From Tiliqua scincoides (lineage: Eukaryota; Chordata; Lepidosauria; Squamata; Scincidae), in NCBI RefSeq assembly GCF_035046505.1, contig NC_089821.1:62404256-62468255 (forward strand): a stretch of DNA of 64,000 nt, given 5' to 3'. Shown one piece after another: positions 31,901 through 46,100 of this stretch. The notes beneath the pieces were generated by a model. That model was not told where the DNA came from, made no database searches, and saw only the letters and a list, made by a program, of their open reading frames with translations. Each line of letters starts with the position of its first letter. The first letter of the stretch is position 1. The position numbers were made by a program, and so were the translations under genes.

Positions 31901-34900
31901 GGTGCACAGCCCTCCATGAGCGCCCTAGATCTTGCGGAGCACAGCTCCGTGGATCCTCCTCCCGCCTGCCTCCAGCACGCCTCCCACCCGCCCCTTGGCA
32001 CGCCTCCCTCCGCCCTCTCTCTGCCTCCCACCAGCCTCCAGCCTCCCCCCTCCCCGGAATGCCTCCTCCCCCCGTCCACGCCCCCACCTCCTGTTCCGCT
32101 GCTCTGCAGTCTGGGAGACTGCCCAGCCTTGGAAGCTGGGCAACTGACCTGCGCTAACCCAGCTGGGCTAGCACCAGTGGGAGCCCGGCGGTGAGCCCTA
32201 GAAAACGTGCCTTATGGTACGTTTGGGACTATGGTTGGCGGCACGGCCACCGACCACAGGGTTGGGCTCTGAATTGGCTCAAGGACTTGATGGCATGGTA
32301 ACAGTTTCCCTTTCTGAGTAGCTTTTGTATTCAGGGTGAGGAGGATCTGTCTAGCTGAACAATCAAAATCAAACACTTCCGTTCAGACCCAAAGATGTCA
32401 TAAAGTGCTTAGGTTAGGATTTACCTGAATATTTATCGTTAGTGGTCTGGAAAACAAACCCTTTGCAGTGAATTTGTCCAGAAAGATTTATATGACTCAT
32501 GAGCCTGTTCCAATCCCAGAGTGCATATTTAAGATTGTTTTTTCTTTTTAGTTTTGGAACTGACACCTCGAGCGACAGCAGAAGGTAGGGAGACACTGCA
32601 TTGGTGGTGCTGCATGCTATGGGCTGGCTGACCATAGGCTTGGGCCGTAAATGTATTTTCATATGCATTTTTACCAGAATTGTATTTATACTCGTACGTA
32701 TGTATTTTATGGAAGTGAAAATTTCCTTCAGAAAACATGCAGGCATCCTGCGGTGTCTGCAGATCTACTTATTTATGGCCCCCGCAGCCCCCCCCCCATG
32801 CCCCCGACACTCCATTACCTATGCTCATGTTGGTTACCTTCGCGCAAAGGGAAAATGTTCCTTGCACAAAGCTTCTAGCAAGCGGAGCAGGCAAGCAGTC
32901 CGCAGCTTAGAAGGGACACGAAGAGAAAGATAAGTTCCTGCTTTGTGTTCACTCCGCCTGCTCCGCTTGCTAGAAGCTTTGTGCTTATAGCATTCGTTTA
33001 AAGCAAGCAACTTTCTCTCTTTGCACAAAGGGAACCAACATGAACATAGGGAATGGAGTGTGGGAGGGCAGGGGTGGCTTTGGGGGCCATAAATAAGTGG
33101 AAGGTAATCAGCATAAACATACAATAGGTAATGGGGCATGGGGGGCAAGGAAATATCAGGGAGACAGGGTTGCCCCTTATCTACAGTTTCTAGTATCCAA
33201 GGCAGGAAAGAATCCCCCTTAGATACCGGGGACTGCTGTATAAACGTTCAATATAATGTTTACAAAAGTCAAGCAGACAAAAAAGTAAAATCAAAACAAT
33301 AGTCACAAAGTTAAAACTTACAATATATACAGATAAATAATGTATATTTTTCTCTGACATTTTTAAACACTCTATTTGTATCACTCTCTTAGATTATAGA
33401 TTGGAGTACAGGAATTATCTTAAAGAAAAATTTCAGACCATGAAAGACCAGAATTCTCGTCCTGGTGAATTTGTTCTTCTAAAGGAACGATATTCCAAGT
33501 TAATCATCCTAGATCATCACCGGCCTGAAATGGAGAGAGAACATGAAATCATGACTTCAGGGTGGGAGCACAATCAAATAATGAGGGACAGAGACAGCTG
33601 TTCTATTACCATTCAAACACTATTTCAACCTGATAAAAGTGGACTCATCCCAGACTTAGTTGTGCTGCAGGGGGCTGCGGGGATTGGGAAAACAATGACA
33701 GCAAGAAAAATCATGCTAGACTGGGCCTGTGGAGAACTTTATCCAGATCCGTTTGATTACGTTTTCTACATTCATTGTAGAGGAATGAATCTCGGCACAG
33801 AGGAGAAGAGTTTGGCAGACATGATTTTAACACAAGGGGCCAATAAAGATGCAATTAAAGGGATGCTGAGGAATCCCCAGAAACTCCTGTTTGTAATTGA
33901 TGGGTTTGACGAATTAAGGTTTTCCATTGATCAGCCTGAAGACTGCCTGTGCAGTGATCCCTGGAAGAAGGCATCCACAAGTGTCCTCTTGAGCAGTTTA
34001 TTTAGGAAAACATTGCTTCCAAAATCTCACTTAATCATCACAACGAGACCGACGGCTCTGGAGAAACTTCATCTGCTCCTGGGGAGATCACGTTATGCTG
34101 AGATCCTGGGATTTTCACCAGAGGACAGGAGGGAATATTTCCACAGATTCTTTCCAAACAAAGAGCAAGCAGAAAAAGCTTTCCGAGTTGTCAAACAAAA
34201 TGAGACTCTCTTCACCATGTGCTTTGTTCCCATTACATGTTGGATTATCTGCACTGTCATGAAGCAACAGTTGGACAGAGGTGAGGATCTTGTGCAGTCC
34301 TCAAATACAGTCACTGCCATCTATATGCTTTACCTCTCCAGTTTGTTCAAGCCATCCAAAAACCATGGAAAAGAACTGGTGCAAAGAAACCTGAGAGGCC
34401 TGTGCTCTTTGGCTGCTGATGGGATCTGGAAACGGGAGATCCTTTTTTGTGAAGAAGAAATACAGAAGTACGGATTAGACCAGGAGGACTCCCTCCCCCT
34501 CTTTCTGAACGAGAACATTTTCAAAAGGGACCTTGAATGTATTTGTACCTTTAGCTTCATCCACTTGAGCTTTCAGGAGTTTTTTGCTGCTTTGTCTTAT
34601 GTACTAGAAGAAGAAGATTCCTTGTCTCCTTATCAGGATGTGGAAACATTGCTAGAAAGCTACAGCACCTCCAGGCGTGACTTGGCATTAACAGTGCGCT
34701 TCCTGTTTGGTCTTTTAAATGAAGAACAAAGAATGAGGGACTTGAAAAAAAAGTTTGGATGGAAAATTTCTCCTAGAATTAAGGAACGGTTGTTGCAGTG
34801 GGTAAAAAACACAATAGAAACAGAAATATCCTTTCATTTCTCACATAAGCGTGAGGTTTTTAGATTATTGTATGAGACCCAAGATGAAGATTTTTTGAAA

Positions 34901-37900
34901 AGCTCACTAGATCATGTGACTTACATAGGATTACACGCCTCCTCTTTTACTTACATGGACATAGTGAGCATATCATTTTGTTTAAAGAATTGTCATAATT
35001 TGGAGGTACTGAATATAGGGATGCTATCCTCATACAGGTAAGTCAGCAGTAGTTTGATATCAAGGAAACTGGTATCGACATCAGTATAGGAATGAGGAGG
35101 GGTAATAAGCCATACCATTTGTCCCATCCAAAATATTCCGTCTCCCTTCCAATGCCCACTTTCTGGCTAATTAACACCTCCCCTTCTCCAGAAACGGCAG
35201 CTGTGGTGTGCAAAGGAACTACTGAACACCTTCTCAGTTTGAGAGCAATTAGCAGGATTTATTGCTACAAAAGCACTCCCTGGCACTCCCTCTTGTCCAG
35301 AGGCTTTCCCTTCCCCCAAAACTTCACTTAACCTAGTGGATGAGCAAGTCCACAGCAGCTTCAAAGCAGTCCAACAGAATCTTCCCAGTCCAGTGGCAAT
35401 CCAGCAGCATTCCCACATCCGTCCTTGGATGGGTCCAACACAGATCTGTCAGGCAGAGTCTGGACATCCCCCTCCATTTCTCATGCTCCTTCTGCAGCTG
35501 CTTTTATTCTTGCAGAGTCCCTGTTATGCAAAATGAGGCTGAGGCTCAGGTGTGAGCCACCTCTTCAGTCCATGCAGAGTCCCATCAATCCAAAATGAGG
35601 TTCAGGTGTGAGCCATCTCTTCAGTCAATGTCCATCAAAGTCTCCAATGACCTTAATTTACAGCTGTGGACACTGGCCCTGCCCTTCCCAGAGCTGTCAA
35701 CCAGCTGTCAAAGCATGGGAATTGCTGTCAACACCACATTATGATGATGATGATGATGATGATGATGCTGATGAACTTTATTTCTACCCCGCCTTTCTCC
35801 CCGGAGGGACTCAAGGCGGCTTACAACAAGGTTAAAACAAATTAAAAACATAATTTAAAAACAGATAAAAGCATATTAACAACATAACATAAAAACAGTA
35901 GTCAGATAAAAGTAGTCAGGTAAAAAGAGCATAGAGCAGCAAATCATAAAAGAATCAGGCCTGTAACCAGGTATTTAAAAAGACATTAAAAGATGTTAAA
36001 AAAGGCCGAGAACTCAGAAGGCCTGTCCAAACAAAAGGGCCTTCAGGCCTTGCCGAAAAGTTTCAAGAGAGGGAACAGTTCTTAAGTCAAGAGGAAGGGA
36101 CTTCCATAGTGTTGGTGCCACTACTGAGAAGGCCCTATTTCTTGCGGCCGTCCCACGTACCTCCCTAGGCGGTGGCACTTGTAAAAAGGCCTTCTCTGAT
36201 GACCTAAGAGGACAAGCCGGATTGTACAGGAGTAGGTGATCTCTAAGATACCCTGGCCCAGAGCAGTATAGGGCTTTAAAGGTCAAAACCAGCACCTTGA
36301 ATTGGGCCCAGAAACAAATGGGCAGCCAATGCAGCCTCTGGAGAAGCAGAATGACAGAGTCAAACCGCCTACCTCCAGTAACTACACGGGCCGCTGCATT
36401 CTGCACTAGTTGCAGTTTCCAAACCGTCTTCAAGGGCAGCCCCACATAGAGCGCATTACAACAATCCAGCCTCGATGTCACCGTGGCATGGATCACCATG
36501 GCCAGGTCTGCACGATCCAAGTACGGCCGTAGCTGGCGCACCAGCTGAAGCTGTGTGAACGTCCCCCTAGCCACAGCCACCACCTGGGAATCCAGGAGCA
36601 GCTGCGAGTCCAGGTGAATCCCTAAGCTGCGAACCTGCTCCTTCAGGGGGAGTGCAACCCCATTCAGCACAAGCATGCAGCGCAAGCAGAACATTTGTGT
36701 TCTGGTCACGATAAGGAGACCGGATTTCTTGACGTGCTAAATGACTGTGGCTTAGAGCAGCTAGTCATGGAGCCCACCAGAGGACAGGTGACTCTGGATT
36801 TAATATTGTGCGGTACATGGCCAGCAACATTAAGGGGAATAATAAAAGCTTCTTCAAATATGTTAGAAGCAAGAAATGCGCCAGAGAAGCGGTTGGCCCT
36901 CTGGATGGCGAGGGAGGGAAAGGGGAGATAAAAGGAGACTTAGAGATAGCAGAGAAATTAAATGAGTTCTTTGCATCTGTCTTCATGGCAGAAGACCTCG
37001 GGCAGATACAGCTGCCCGAATGGCCCCTCCTGACCAAGGAGTTAAGTCAGACAGAGGTTAAAAAAGATGTTTCAGACCTCATTGATAAATTAAAGATCAA
37101 TAAGTCACTGGGCCCTGATGGCATCCACCCAAGAGTTATTAAGGAATTGAAGAATGAAGTTGCAGATCTCTTGACTAAGATATGCAACTTGTCCCTCAAA
37201 ACGGCCACGGTGCCAGAAGATTGGAGGATAGCAAATGTCATGCCTATCTTTAAAAAGGGAAAGAGGGGGGACCCGGGAAACTATAGGCCGGTCAGCCTAA
37301 CATCTATACTGGGTAAGATGGTGGATTGCCTCATCAAAGATAGGATCTCAAAACACATAGATGAACAGGCCTTGCTGAGGGAGAATCAGCATGGCTTCTG
37401 TAAGGGTAAGTCTTGCCTCACGAACCTTATAGAATTCTTTGAAAAGGTCAACAGGCATGTGGATGTGGGAGAACCCATGGACATTATATATCTGGACTTT
37501 CAGAAGGCATTTGACACGGTCCCTCACCAAAGGCTACTGAAAAAACTCCACAGTCAGGGAATTAGAGGACAGGTCCTCTCATGGATTGAGAACTGGTTGA
37601 AGGCCAGGAAACAGAGAGTGGGTGTCAACGGGCAATTTTCACAATGGAGAGAAGTGAAAAGCGGTGTGCCCCAAGGATCTGTCCTGGGACCGGTGCTTTT
37701 CAACCTCTTCATAAATGACCTGGAGACAGGGTTGAGCAGTGAGGCTGCAAAGTTTGCGGACGACACCAAACTTTTCAGAGTCGTGAAGACCAGAAGTGAT
37801 TGTGAGGAGCTCCAGAAGGATCTCTCCACACTGGCAGAATGGGCAACAAAATGGCAGATGCGCTTCAATGTCAGTAAGTGTAAAGTCATGCACATTGGGG

Positions 37901-40151
37901 CAAAAAAATCAAAACTTTAGATATAGGCTGATGGGTTCTGAACTGTCTGTGACAGATCAGGAGAGAGATCTTGGGGGGGGGTGGACAGGTCGATGAAAGT
38001 GTTGACCCAATGTGCGGCGGCAGTGAAGAAGGCCAATTCTATGCTTGGGATCATTAGGAAAGGTATTGAGAACAAAACGGCTAATATTATAATGCCGTTG
38101 TACAAATCGATGGTAAGGCCACACTGGAATATTGTGTCCAGTTCTGGTCGCCGCGTCTCAAAAAAGACATAGTGGAAATGGAAAAGATGATTACGGGGCT
38201 GGGGCACCTTCCTTATGAGGAAAGGCTATAGCGTTTGGGCCTCTTCAGCCTAGAAAAGAGACGCCTGAGGGGGGACATGATTGAGACATATAAAATTATG
38301 CAGGGGATGGACAGAGTGGATAGGGAGATGCTCTTTACACTCTCACATAACACCAGAACCAGGGGACAGCCACTAAAATTGAGTGTTGGGCGGGTTAGGA
38401 CAGACAAAAGAAAATATTTCTTTACTCAGCGTGTGGTCGGTCTGTGGAACTCTTTGCCACAGGATGTGGTGATGGTGACTGGCCTGGACACCTTTAAAAG
38501 GGGATTGGACAAGTTTCTGGAGGAAAAATCCATTACGGGGTACAAGCCATAATGTGTATGTGCAACCTCCTGATTTTAGAAATGGGCTATGTCAGAATGC
38601 CAGATGCAAGGGAGGGCACCAGGATGCAGGTCTCTTGTTATCTGGTGTGCTCCTTGGGGCATTTGGTGGGCCACTGTGAGATACAGGAAGCTGGACTAGA
38701 TGGACCTATGGCCTGATCCAGTGGGGCTGTTCTTATGTTCTTATGTTAAGCCGATAGTCCAGACCTGCATTGAGGATTTCCGAACCAGGAGAGCCTCTGC
38801 CTTATCCAGATTTAATTTCAGCTTGTTAGCCCCCATCCAGATCCTCACTGCCTCCAGATAGCACTCCAGGCCCTCAACCGTGGAGGTTGTCTGGAGTCTG
38901 GAGGAAAGGAGAGATAGAGCTGGGTGTCATCGGCATATTGATGGCACCCTACTCCAAACCCCCAGATGACCTCTCCTAGTGGTTTCATGTAGATGTTAAA
39001 TAGCACGGGGGACAGAATTGAACCCTGTGGCACCCGGCACCTCAAGGGCCAGGGTGTCGAACAGGCATCCTCCAGCACCATCACCTGGGACCGATCCTCC
39101 AAGTAGGAGCGGAACCACCGCAAAACAGTGCCTCCAACTCCCAACTTGGCCAATCAGCCCAGAAGGATACCATGGTCGATGGTATCGAAAGCTGCTGAGA
39201 GGTCCAGCAGGACCAACAGGGACGCACTCCCCCTAACAGGGACAGCAGGACCAACAGGGATGTACTCCCCCTGTCCAGTCCCTGGCGTAGGTCATCCACC
39301 AAGGCAGTTTCCGTCCCAAAGCCTGGCCTGAAACCAGATTGAAAAGGATCCAGATAATCCGCTTCATCCAAGACCCTCTGAAGTTGGGAAGCCACCACCC
39401 GCTCAATTACCTTGCCCATAAATGGGATGTTGGAGACTGGCCGGTAGTTGTCTAATACAGTGGAATTCAGGGAGGGCCTCTTCAGGAGGGAGCGAACCAC
39501 TGCCCGTTTCAAAGCACATGGTAACGTCCCCTCCATCAAGGAAGAGTTGACCACCCTCCCTGTCCACCCAGCCAGTCCACCCCGGGCACCTCTTATCAGC
39601 CAAGCTGGGCAAGGGTCAAGCTGGCAGGCAGATGGCCTCACACTCCAAAGGAGTCTGTCCACATCCTCAGGCTGTACAAGCTGAAAAAACATCGGACAAG
39701 CAGTTGCCAAGGGGACATCATCAGACATTGTCAATGTAGCATCCAAGTCGTGATGAATATGATCGATTTTATCTGCGAAATGTTGTGCAAACACGTCACA
39801 GCGGCTGACTGTGTGTTCCTCCTGGTCTACTGGAGGGGCCTGGTGGAGGAGGCCCTGCATCACACGGAACAGCTCTGCTGGACGGTTCTCAGCAGACGCA
39901 ATGGTAGCAGAGAAGAACTATCTCTTCACTGCTACCCCCGCCACGTAATAGGCTCTGTAATGAGCTCTACTCCATGTCCAATCGGATTCATCACAAGTTT
40001 TCTGCCACCGTCGCTCTAGACATCTGCCCTGCCACTTCATCACTCGCAGCTCCTCAGTTAACCAAGGGGCCACTCCGAGTCTGCAACGTGGCAGAGGTTG
40101 CTCCGGAGCAATCTCATCCACTGTCCTGGTCATTTCCCCATTCCTGAGGGC

Positions 40152-40190
<39 letters not shown>

Positions 40191-43100
40191 TCTCCCCGAA
40201 GGGACTCAAGGCAGCTTACAACAGGTTAAAATCAGATTAAAACATAATTTAAAAACAGATAGAAGCATAATAACACATTAACACATATCATAAAAACAGT
40301 AGTCATATAAAAAGTCAGGTAAAAAGAGCATAGAGCAGCAAATCATAAAAGAATCAGGCCTGTAAAAAATACTAAAAGATGTTGAAAAGATGTTTAAAAG
40401 GCCAAGAACTCAGAAGGCTTGTTTAAACAGAAGGGTCTTCAGGCCTCACCGAAAAGTCTCAAGAGAGGGAGCCATTCTTAAGTCGAGGGGAAGGGAATTC
40501 CATAATGTTGGTGCCACTACTGAGAAGGCCCTATTTCTTGCCGCTGCCCCATATACCTCCCTAGGCGGTGGCACTTGTAAAAAGGCCTTCTCTGATGAAC
40601 TAAGAGGATGAGCCGGATTGTACGGAAGCAGGCGATCTCTAAGATACCCTGGCCCAGAGCAGTATAGGGCTTTAAAGGTCAAAACCAGCACCTTGAATTG
40701 GGCCCGGAAATGAACGGGCAGCCAATGCAGCCCCTGGAGAAGCGGGCTGACAGAGTCAAACTGCCTACCTCCAGTAACTACATGGGCCGCCGCATTCTGC
40801 ACTAGTTGCAGTTTCTGAACCGTCTTCAAGGGCAGCCCCACTTAAATAAAGCGCATTACAATAATCTAACCTCGATGTCACCGTGGCATGGATCACCATG
40901 GCCAGGTCTGCACTAACCAAGTACAGCCGCAACTGGCGCACCAGCCGAAGCTGAGCAAAGGCCCCCCCTATCCACAGCCGCCACCTGGAAATCCAGGAGC
41001 AGCTGCGAGTTCAGGTGGACCCCCAAGCTGTGGACCTGTTCTTTCAGGGGGAGTGCAACCCCATTCAGGGCAAGCCCAGGTCAACCAGGGCCTCAGATGA
41101 GATGCCAGTCTTGGCAGTGGGAAAATCCCCCAGAGCCCTCAGGAAACCTTCAGGATCCATTAGCCTCCGGAGGCGGACCATAGAGTGAGGTCCCCCGCCT
41201 CTGCGAAGGTAAGAAGCCGCAACAAGCCTAAACCTTGGCTTGGCACATCATCTGCCCGGTGATCTCCTGATCTTTCTGTCTCCTTCTCTTGGCTGCCTCC
41301 TTCTCTTGCTTTCAGTAACCCTATGGGCAGCCCAATCCTATGCTGCCCTGGTGCCCCAGAAGACAGCGGTGCCAAAATGGCCACGGCTATATCCGTGGGG
41401 CCAAGACAGCCACCAGAGCCGCCTCAGAGTAAGGGGATGCTTGCTCCCTTCCCCAGGTAGAATACAGCTGCCGGCAATAGGACTCCTTGAATCTGCACCC
41501 ACTATTTAGCAGAGAACCGATGAGGCCAATGCTGGGCTTTCCAGTTCGGAGGGGGCGTTAGATTCCTCCTCTGTCCCTGCCCTCCTTCCAGGTCCAATCC
41601 ACCCCTTGGGCTGCCTTGCCCACAACCAGTTCCACCCTTCCCCTGCCTTCCCCTTCCTGGAAAAGCCGTTCCACTGCCTGGCAGAGAAACTTACTGCCAG
41701 CTGCTCCCTGCTTTCACTTTAGTGTAGCAGCAACTGCATGGGGAACATTCCCATTTTGGCAGCTGGTGGTCTCCTTGGGGCAAGCGCCAGCTGAATGGGG
41801 AGACAAAGTCCCCTCTCGTGAATACACTGTAGTTCTGGTTAAAAATCAGTAGTATCTCCAGTGTTCAGAGATGTGACAGTCCACTGAATTAACTGTGAAT
41901 ATGGACAAAGCAGGAAAGGGTCAGAATGCAACTCGTTTACAGACTCTGAACATTACCGGCGAGGTTCAGAATAGATTGTGAAGAGCTCCAGAAGGATCTC
42001 TGCAAAGTGGAGAATGGGCTGCAGAATGGCAGATGAGCTTCAATGTAAGTGTAAAGTGACACACAGGTGGGCAAGAAATCAGTTTCACATAAATGCTCAT
42101 GGTTTCTGAGCAGTCTGGAACGAATCAGGAGAGAGATCTTTGGGTGCTGGCGGACAGCTCTGTGAAAGCAAGAAGAAGTGGTGGTGAAGAAGGCCAATCC
42201 TATGCTTGGGAAATTTAAAAAAGGGATTGGAAATATAACAGCCAATATCAATATGCTATTGTACAAATCAATAGTGAGGCCACTTGTCCAGTTCCTCCAC
42301 ATTTCAAAAAGAATAGAGTGGAACTGGAAAAGGTGTAGAAGGGAGTGACCAAAATGATCAGTGGGCGGGGAACCTCCCTTATGAGGAACAGCTGCTGCAT
42401 TTTGGGCTTTTCAGACTAGGAAGAAGGCTTGGGGGGGGGGATGATTGTCATCCAATCCTATACATTCCCCTCTCCCCGGCAATGCAGCAACCTCTGCATC
42501 CTATGGTGGGGGAGTAGTTGCAAAAGTTTCTTCTGGGTAAGGGAGCAATCATTCCCTTACCCGATGGAAAGCCTCCCTGGAGCAGGAGGGTCTACTTGGA
42601 CTTGCACTAGCTAAATAGGTAATATAGGTCAGTGTGGACAAACACTGCAGGATTGGGTCCAGGAAGGGGATAGTATATCTGTGTCACTGCTGCTGCAAAA
42701 CCAGTCACCTTCCCTGGACCCAATCCATCCATCCCCAGCCACTCCCAGCTCCATTTTGTCCCCTCTCTACCCCATTACGCACTCTCCCTCCCACATCTCC
42801 TGCTGATTAATCTGCTCCAGCAAACAGCGGGAGAAGCAATGGAGTGGGCGAGTAGGCACAGGCCTTCCCACTGTTGTGCTAAGTGGTGCACTGTCAGAGC
42901 ACCTTTTACGACTGGCGCTGACTGCTTTATGGAAGTCAGTGCCAGTGGAAGAGGAGAAATGAAATGACATTGCACAGATCTGTGCTGTAAGTACAAAACT
43001 GGGCCCTGGGACAACTACAATCATGCACGGGATAGAGTGAATACAGGGAAGTTCTTTTCCTTCTCAGGCAAAACCAGAACCAGGGGACATTCACTAAAAT

Positions 43101-46100
43101 TGTCTGGTAATGGCAGCTGACCTAGATGTCTTAAAAGAGTATTGGACAGATATATGGAGGAAAAATCCATCCGAGGTTACAAGCCATGATGTCCATATGC
43201 AACCTCCAGATTTTAGTAGTAACCTGTCTCTGAATGCCCAATGCAAAGGAATGGCAAACAGATACAGGTTTAATGTTTATTGTTTACCTGTTTATGTTTA
43301 TTATTATAAAATACCTGTATTATTATTATTATTATTATATACTTGAGTACTCCCTGTGTTGCGAGGTGAAATGCAAAGTCCGCAGCAAACTTCAGAAGCA
43401 AACTTAAAAAGTAAAGTTGAAAACAAACTCAAAATAGACTCGGTAAGCAAGAATGGTGATCATCTGCAAGCTTTATTCATTGCCAGCAATGGCCTCTCAA
43501 GAACATCTGTTCAAAATGGGGAGCACAGAGAGCTGTGTTAACTCTCAGTGCCTCCAGAGAATAGCAGAGTTTCAATGGGTGTCTCTTGCTTAAATAGTTC
43601 TGGCTTCTTTGTCTGAAAAATCTCACTGTCATTGGCTAAGAGGTCCATTACAACAGAAATGGGGCTTTTCGCATGATTGGCCACAGGCTTTAGACATCTG
43701 ATTGGTTTGTCTCAGGTTACGGCATGGTTTTCCAATCATCAATAGATGGCATTGTTTACGCATTTATTCAGAGCTAATTTTATATTTTTCTCTTATTAAT
43801 TAATAGAAGCCTCCTATAAATTGAATCTTTAGTTCTTTATGATCCTCAGTATATATATAAACTTAATCTGATACCAAACAATCCAAATTCTTCTTAAAAA
43901 CAAGGGTTTTTAGGAGTTTTGTCTCTTTGCTAAATCCCTGCTTTCTCTGTTAATTCAGAATGCAGGCAGTGTCTCTCTGGAATGTTTATGTTAGTTTGGG
44001 CCCCTTATGATATTCTCCAGATGTCCTTGCTAATCGGTTCTTGTCAACCAAGATTTGTAGATGGTTGTCTTTTACCAAGCTCTATATCTGTCTTGTCAAC
44101 CAAGATTAACTATTCTCTCATCATTAAAATGCTTTTGGCGCCTGGGGAAAGTCATTAATTGTCTGAACACTCCCTAATGGTGTTGCTCCTTATCTGTAAA
44201 CTATAACTTCTTTAGAGTCTCCTGTCAAACTCTTAATTAACTCCAGGCTTGCACCTGCTTTTCAAGGCTAATTTGAGGCATATCTGAGACCTAAGTCTTT
44301 TATTATTATTGTGCATCCTGCTTTAGGTGCCTCCCTTATTTCCAATCTTAGAAGTTCCAATTAAAATATCTAAGTCTGTCACTTTCAAGTCTTACAGAGC
44401 TATACAGAGTTTTTGTCTTGTGAAGAGTAATGGTAGAGTCTCTGTTAGACTCTCTTAATTTATGGTTGGAAGCACCCTTAATGGTAAAATTTAATTGCTT
44501 TTGCTTAGAGCTGCAATTTTGAATTACATTTGAGGCTCTTTCAATAATTATTTCTGTATATTTCTATAATCTAACTTTCAATAACATCAGCAATCAAGCT
44601 TTTACTCTGATTTATATTGATTAAAAATATTTGCAAACATTCTATGTATTTAATATATCTATGTGCCTTTTATCAAACTGCATTTGGTTCAAAGGAGCCT
44701 GTCTAATCACTAGCTCTCTATTCAGACGGAGGAATTCAAGTTTAAAGTAAACGATCCTGCTTTGTTCAGCCTACCCTAATCCATCATCCTACTAATTGGC
44801 ATGAAAGCAATCTTTTGTTAATTACTCCCTATCTAAACAAAAGCACTTTCACAGTAGCCTGTTAGATCTGCAAAACCTACACCATGGAGTTGCTTCTTGG
44901 CAGAATGCATGCACAAACTCTTTCTGACATGAGACCTTCCTTCCGATAGTTTTGCACATTTTGGGATTTTAAAGAAAGCTTATTTAAAATCCAGCATATT
45001 CCTTGTTCAAAAAAATCCTTCTTTTGTGTGTGTTCCTTTCATGCTCTAAATGCAGGCATTTCAGTCTGCAGCCTAGCTTCATCCATCACTCTGACAGCTG
45101 GTAATTGCTGGTAATTGCAGTTTCTCTTTGAAGCCCTCTATCTAATCTCCATGTCAATTTGTTTTACAACTTGGAAAGCCTTCCATACCATCTCCTAATT
45201 TATGACTTTTGCCTCAGACTTCTCCTTTAAACTGCCTCAAAAGAGGGCTGAATGGATAAGCATTGCTTTTCTTATTTCTTCTAAATAATTCTAAACGGTT
45301 CCCCATATGTATCTGAAAAGCTTGAAGTTATTTGATTTTTCTCTGTAAACTGCTTTGTGAACTTTTAGTTGAAAAGCGGTATATAAATACTGTTAATTAA
45401 TTAATTAATTAATTAATTAATTAATTAATTAATTAATTAATTAGCTTTTTTAAGGAGCAGAAGTGCTTTTTCCATTCAAAGGCTTGAGATTTGGGTGTGC
45501 TTCTGTTAGCCTGCATCATTCTTATGTTGTACATAGTTTTAAGCCAAAAGGGAGGATTTTCACTCCCTTCAGAGGATCCATCTTCAGCAGGCTGTTCAAG
45601 GGCACATTCTTTTCTGATTTATACTGCCTGTCTCTATTTCCAAACTCTCTTCCACAGAGAAGGGAAATTGGATTTCTTGGTCATGGGATTTTAAACCAAT
45701 AACTTGGTTAATTGAACATTTTAGCCATAAACACCTATAGCATAAACATATTGTTTTAAACTGATTCACTACATTCCTTGAACTGCCAATTTGCCTATAC
45801 TTGTAATTTCAGACTTCTTCAGACTGAGAGATGGATTTTAGCTGGCTTTCACAGCCTGTTAAATACATATGTGAGCATGGCATTACATTGGCTTCATTAA
45901 CATTATTCAGCATGGCTACAAACATTCATAGCTTGGCATCATTAAACATGTATACATTTGGTCTCTTAGCATAAGTTTGGCTTTTAGCATTTCGCCGCTT
46001 GTATCACCTGAGTACTAGAGACATCTAGTGGGCCACTGTGTGAGTCAGGAAGCTGGGTTCAATGGGCTTTTGGCCTGATCCATCAGGGTACTTCTTATGT

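Noticed and set aside
43352-46004. LTR retrotransposon or provirus
   Set aside because: No pair of direct terminal repeats and no gag, pol or env similarity could be recognised, so the block is left unclassified.
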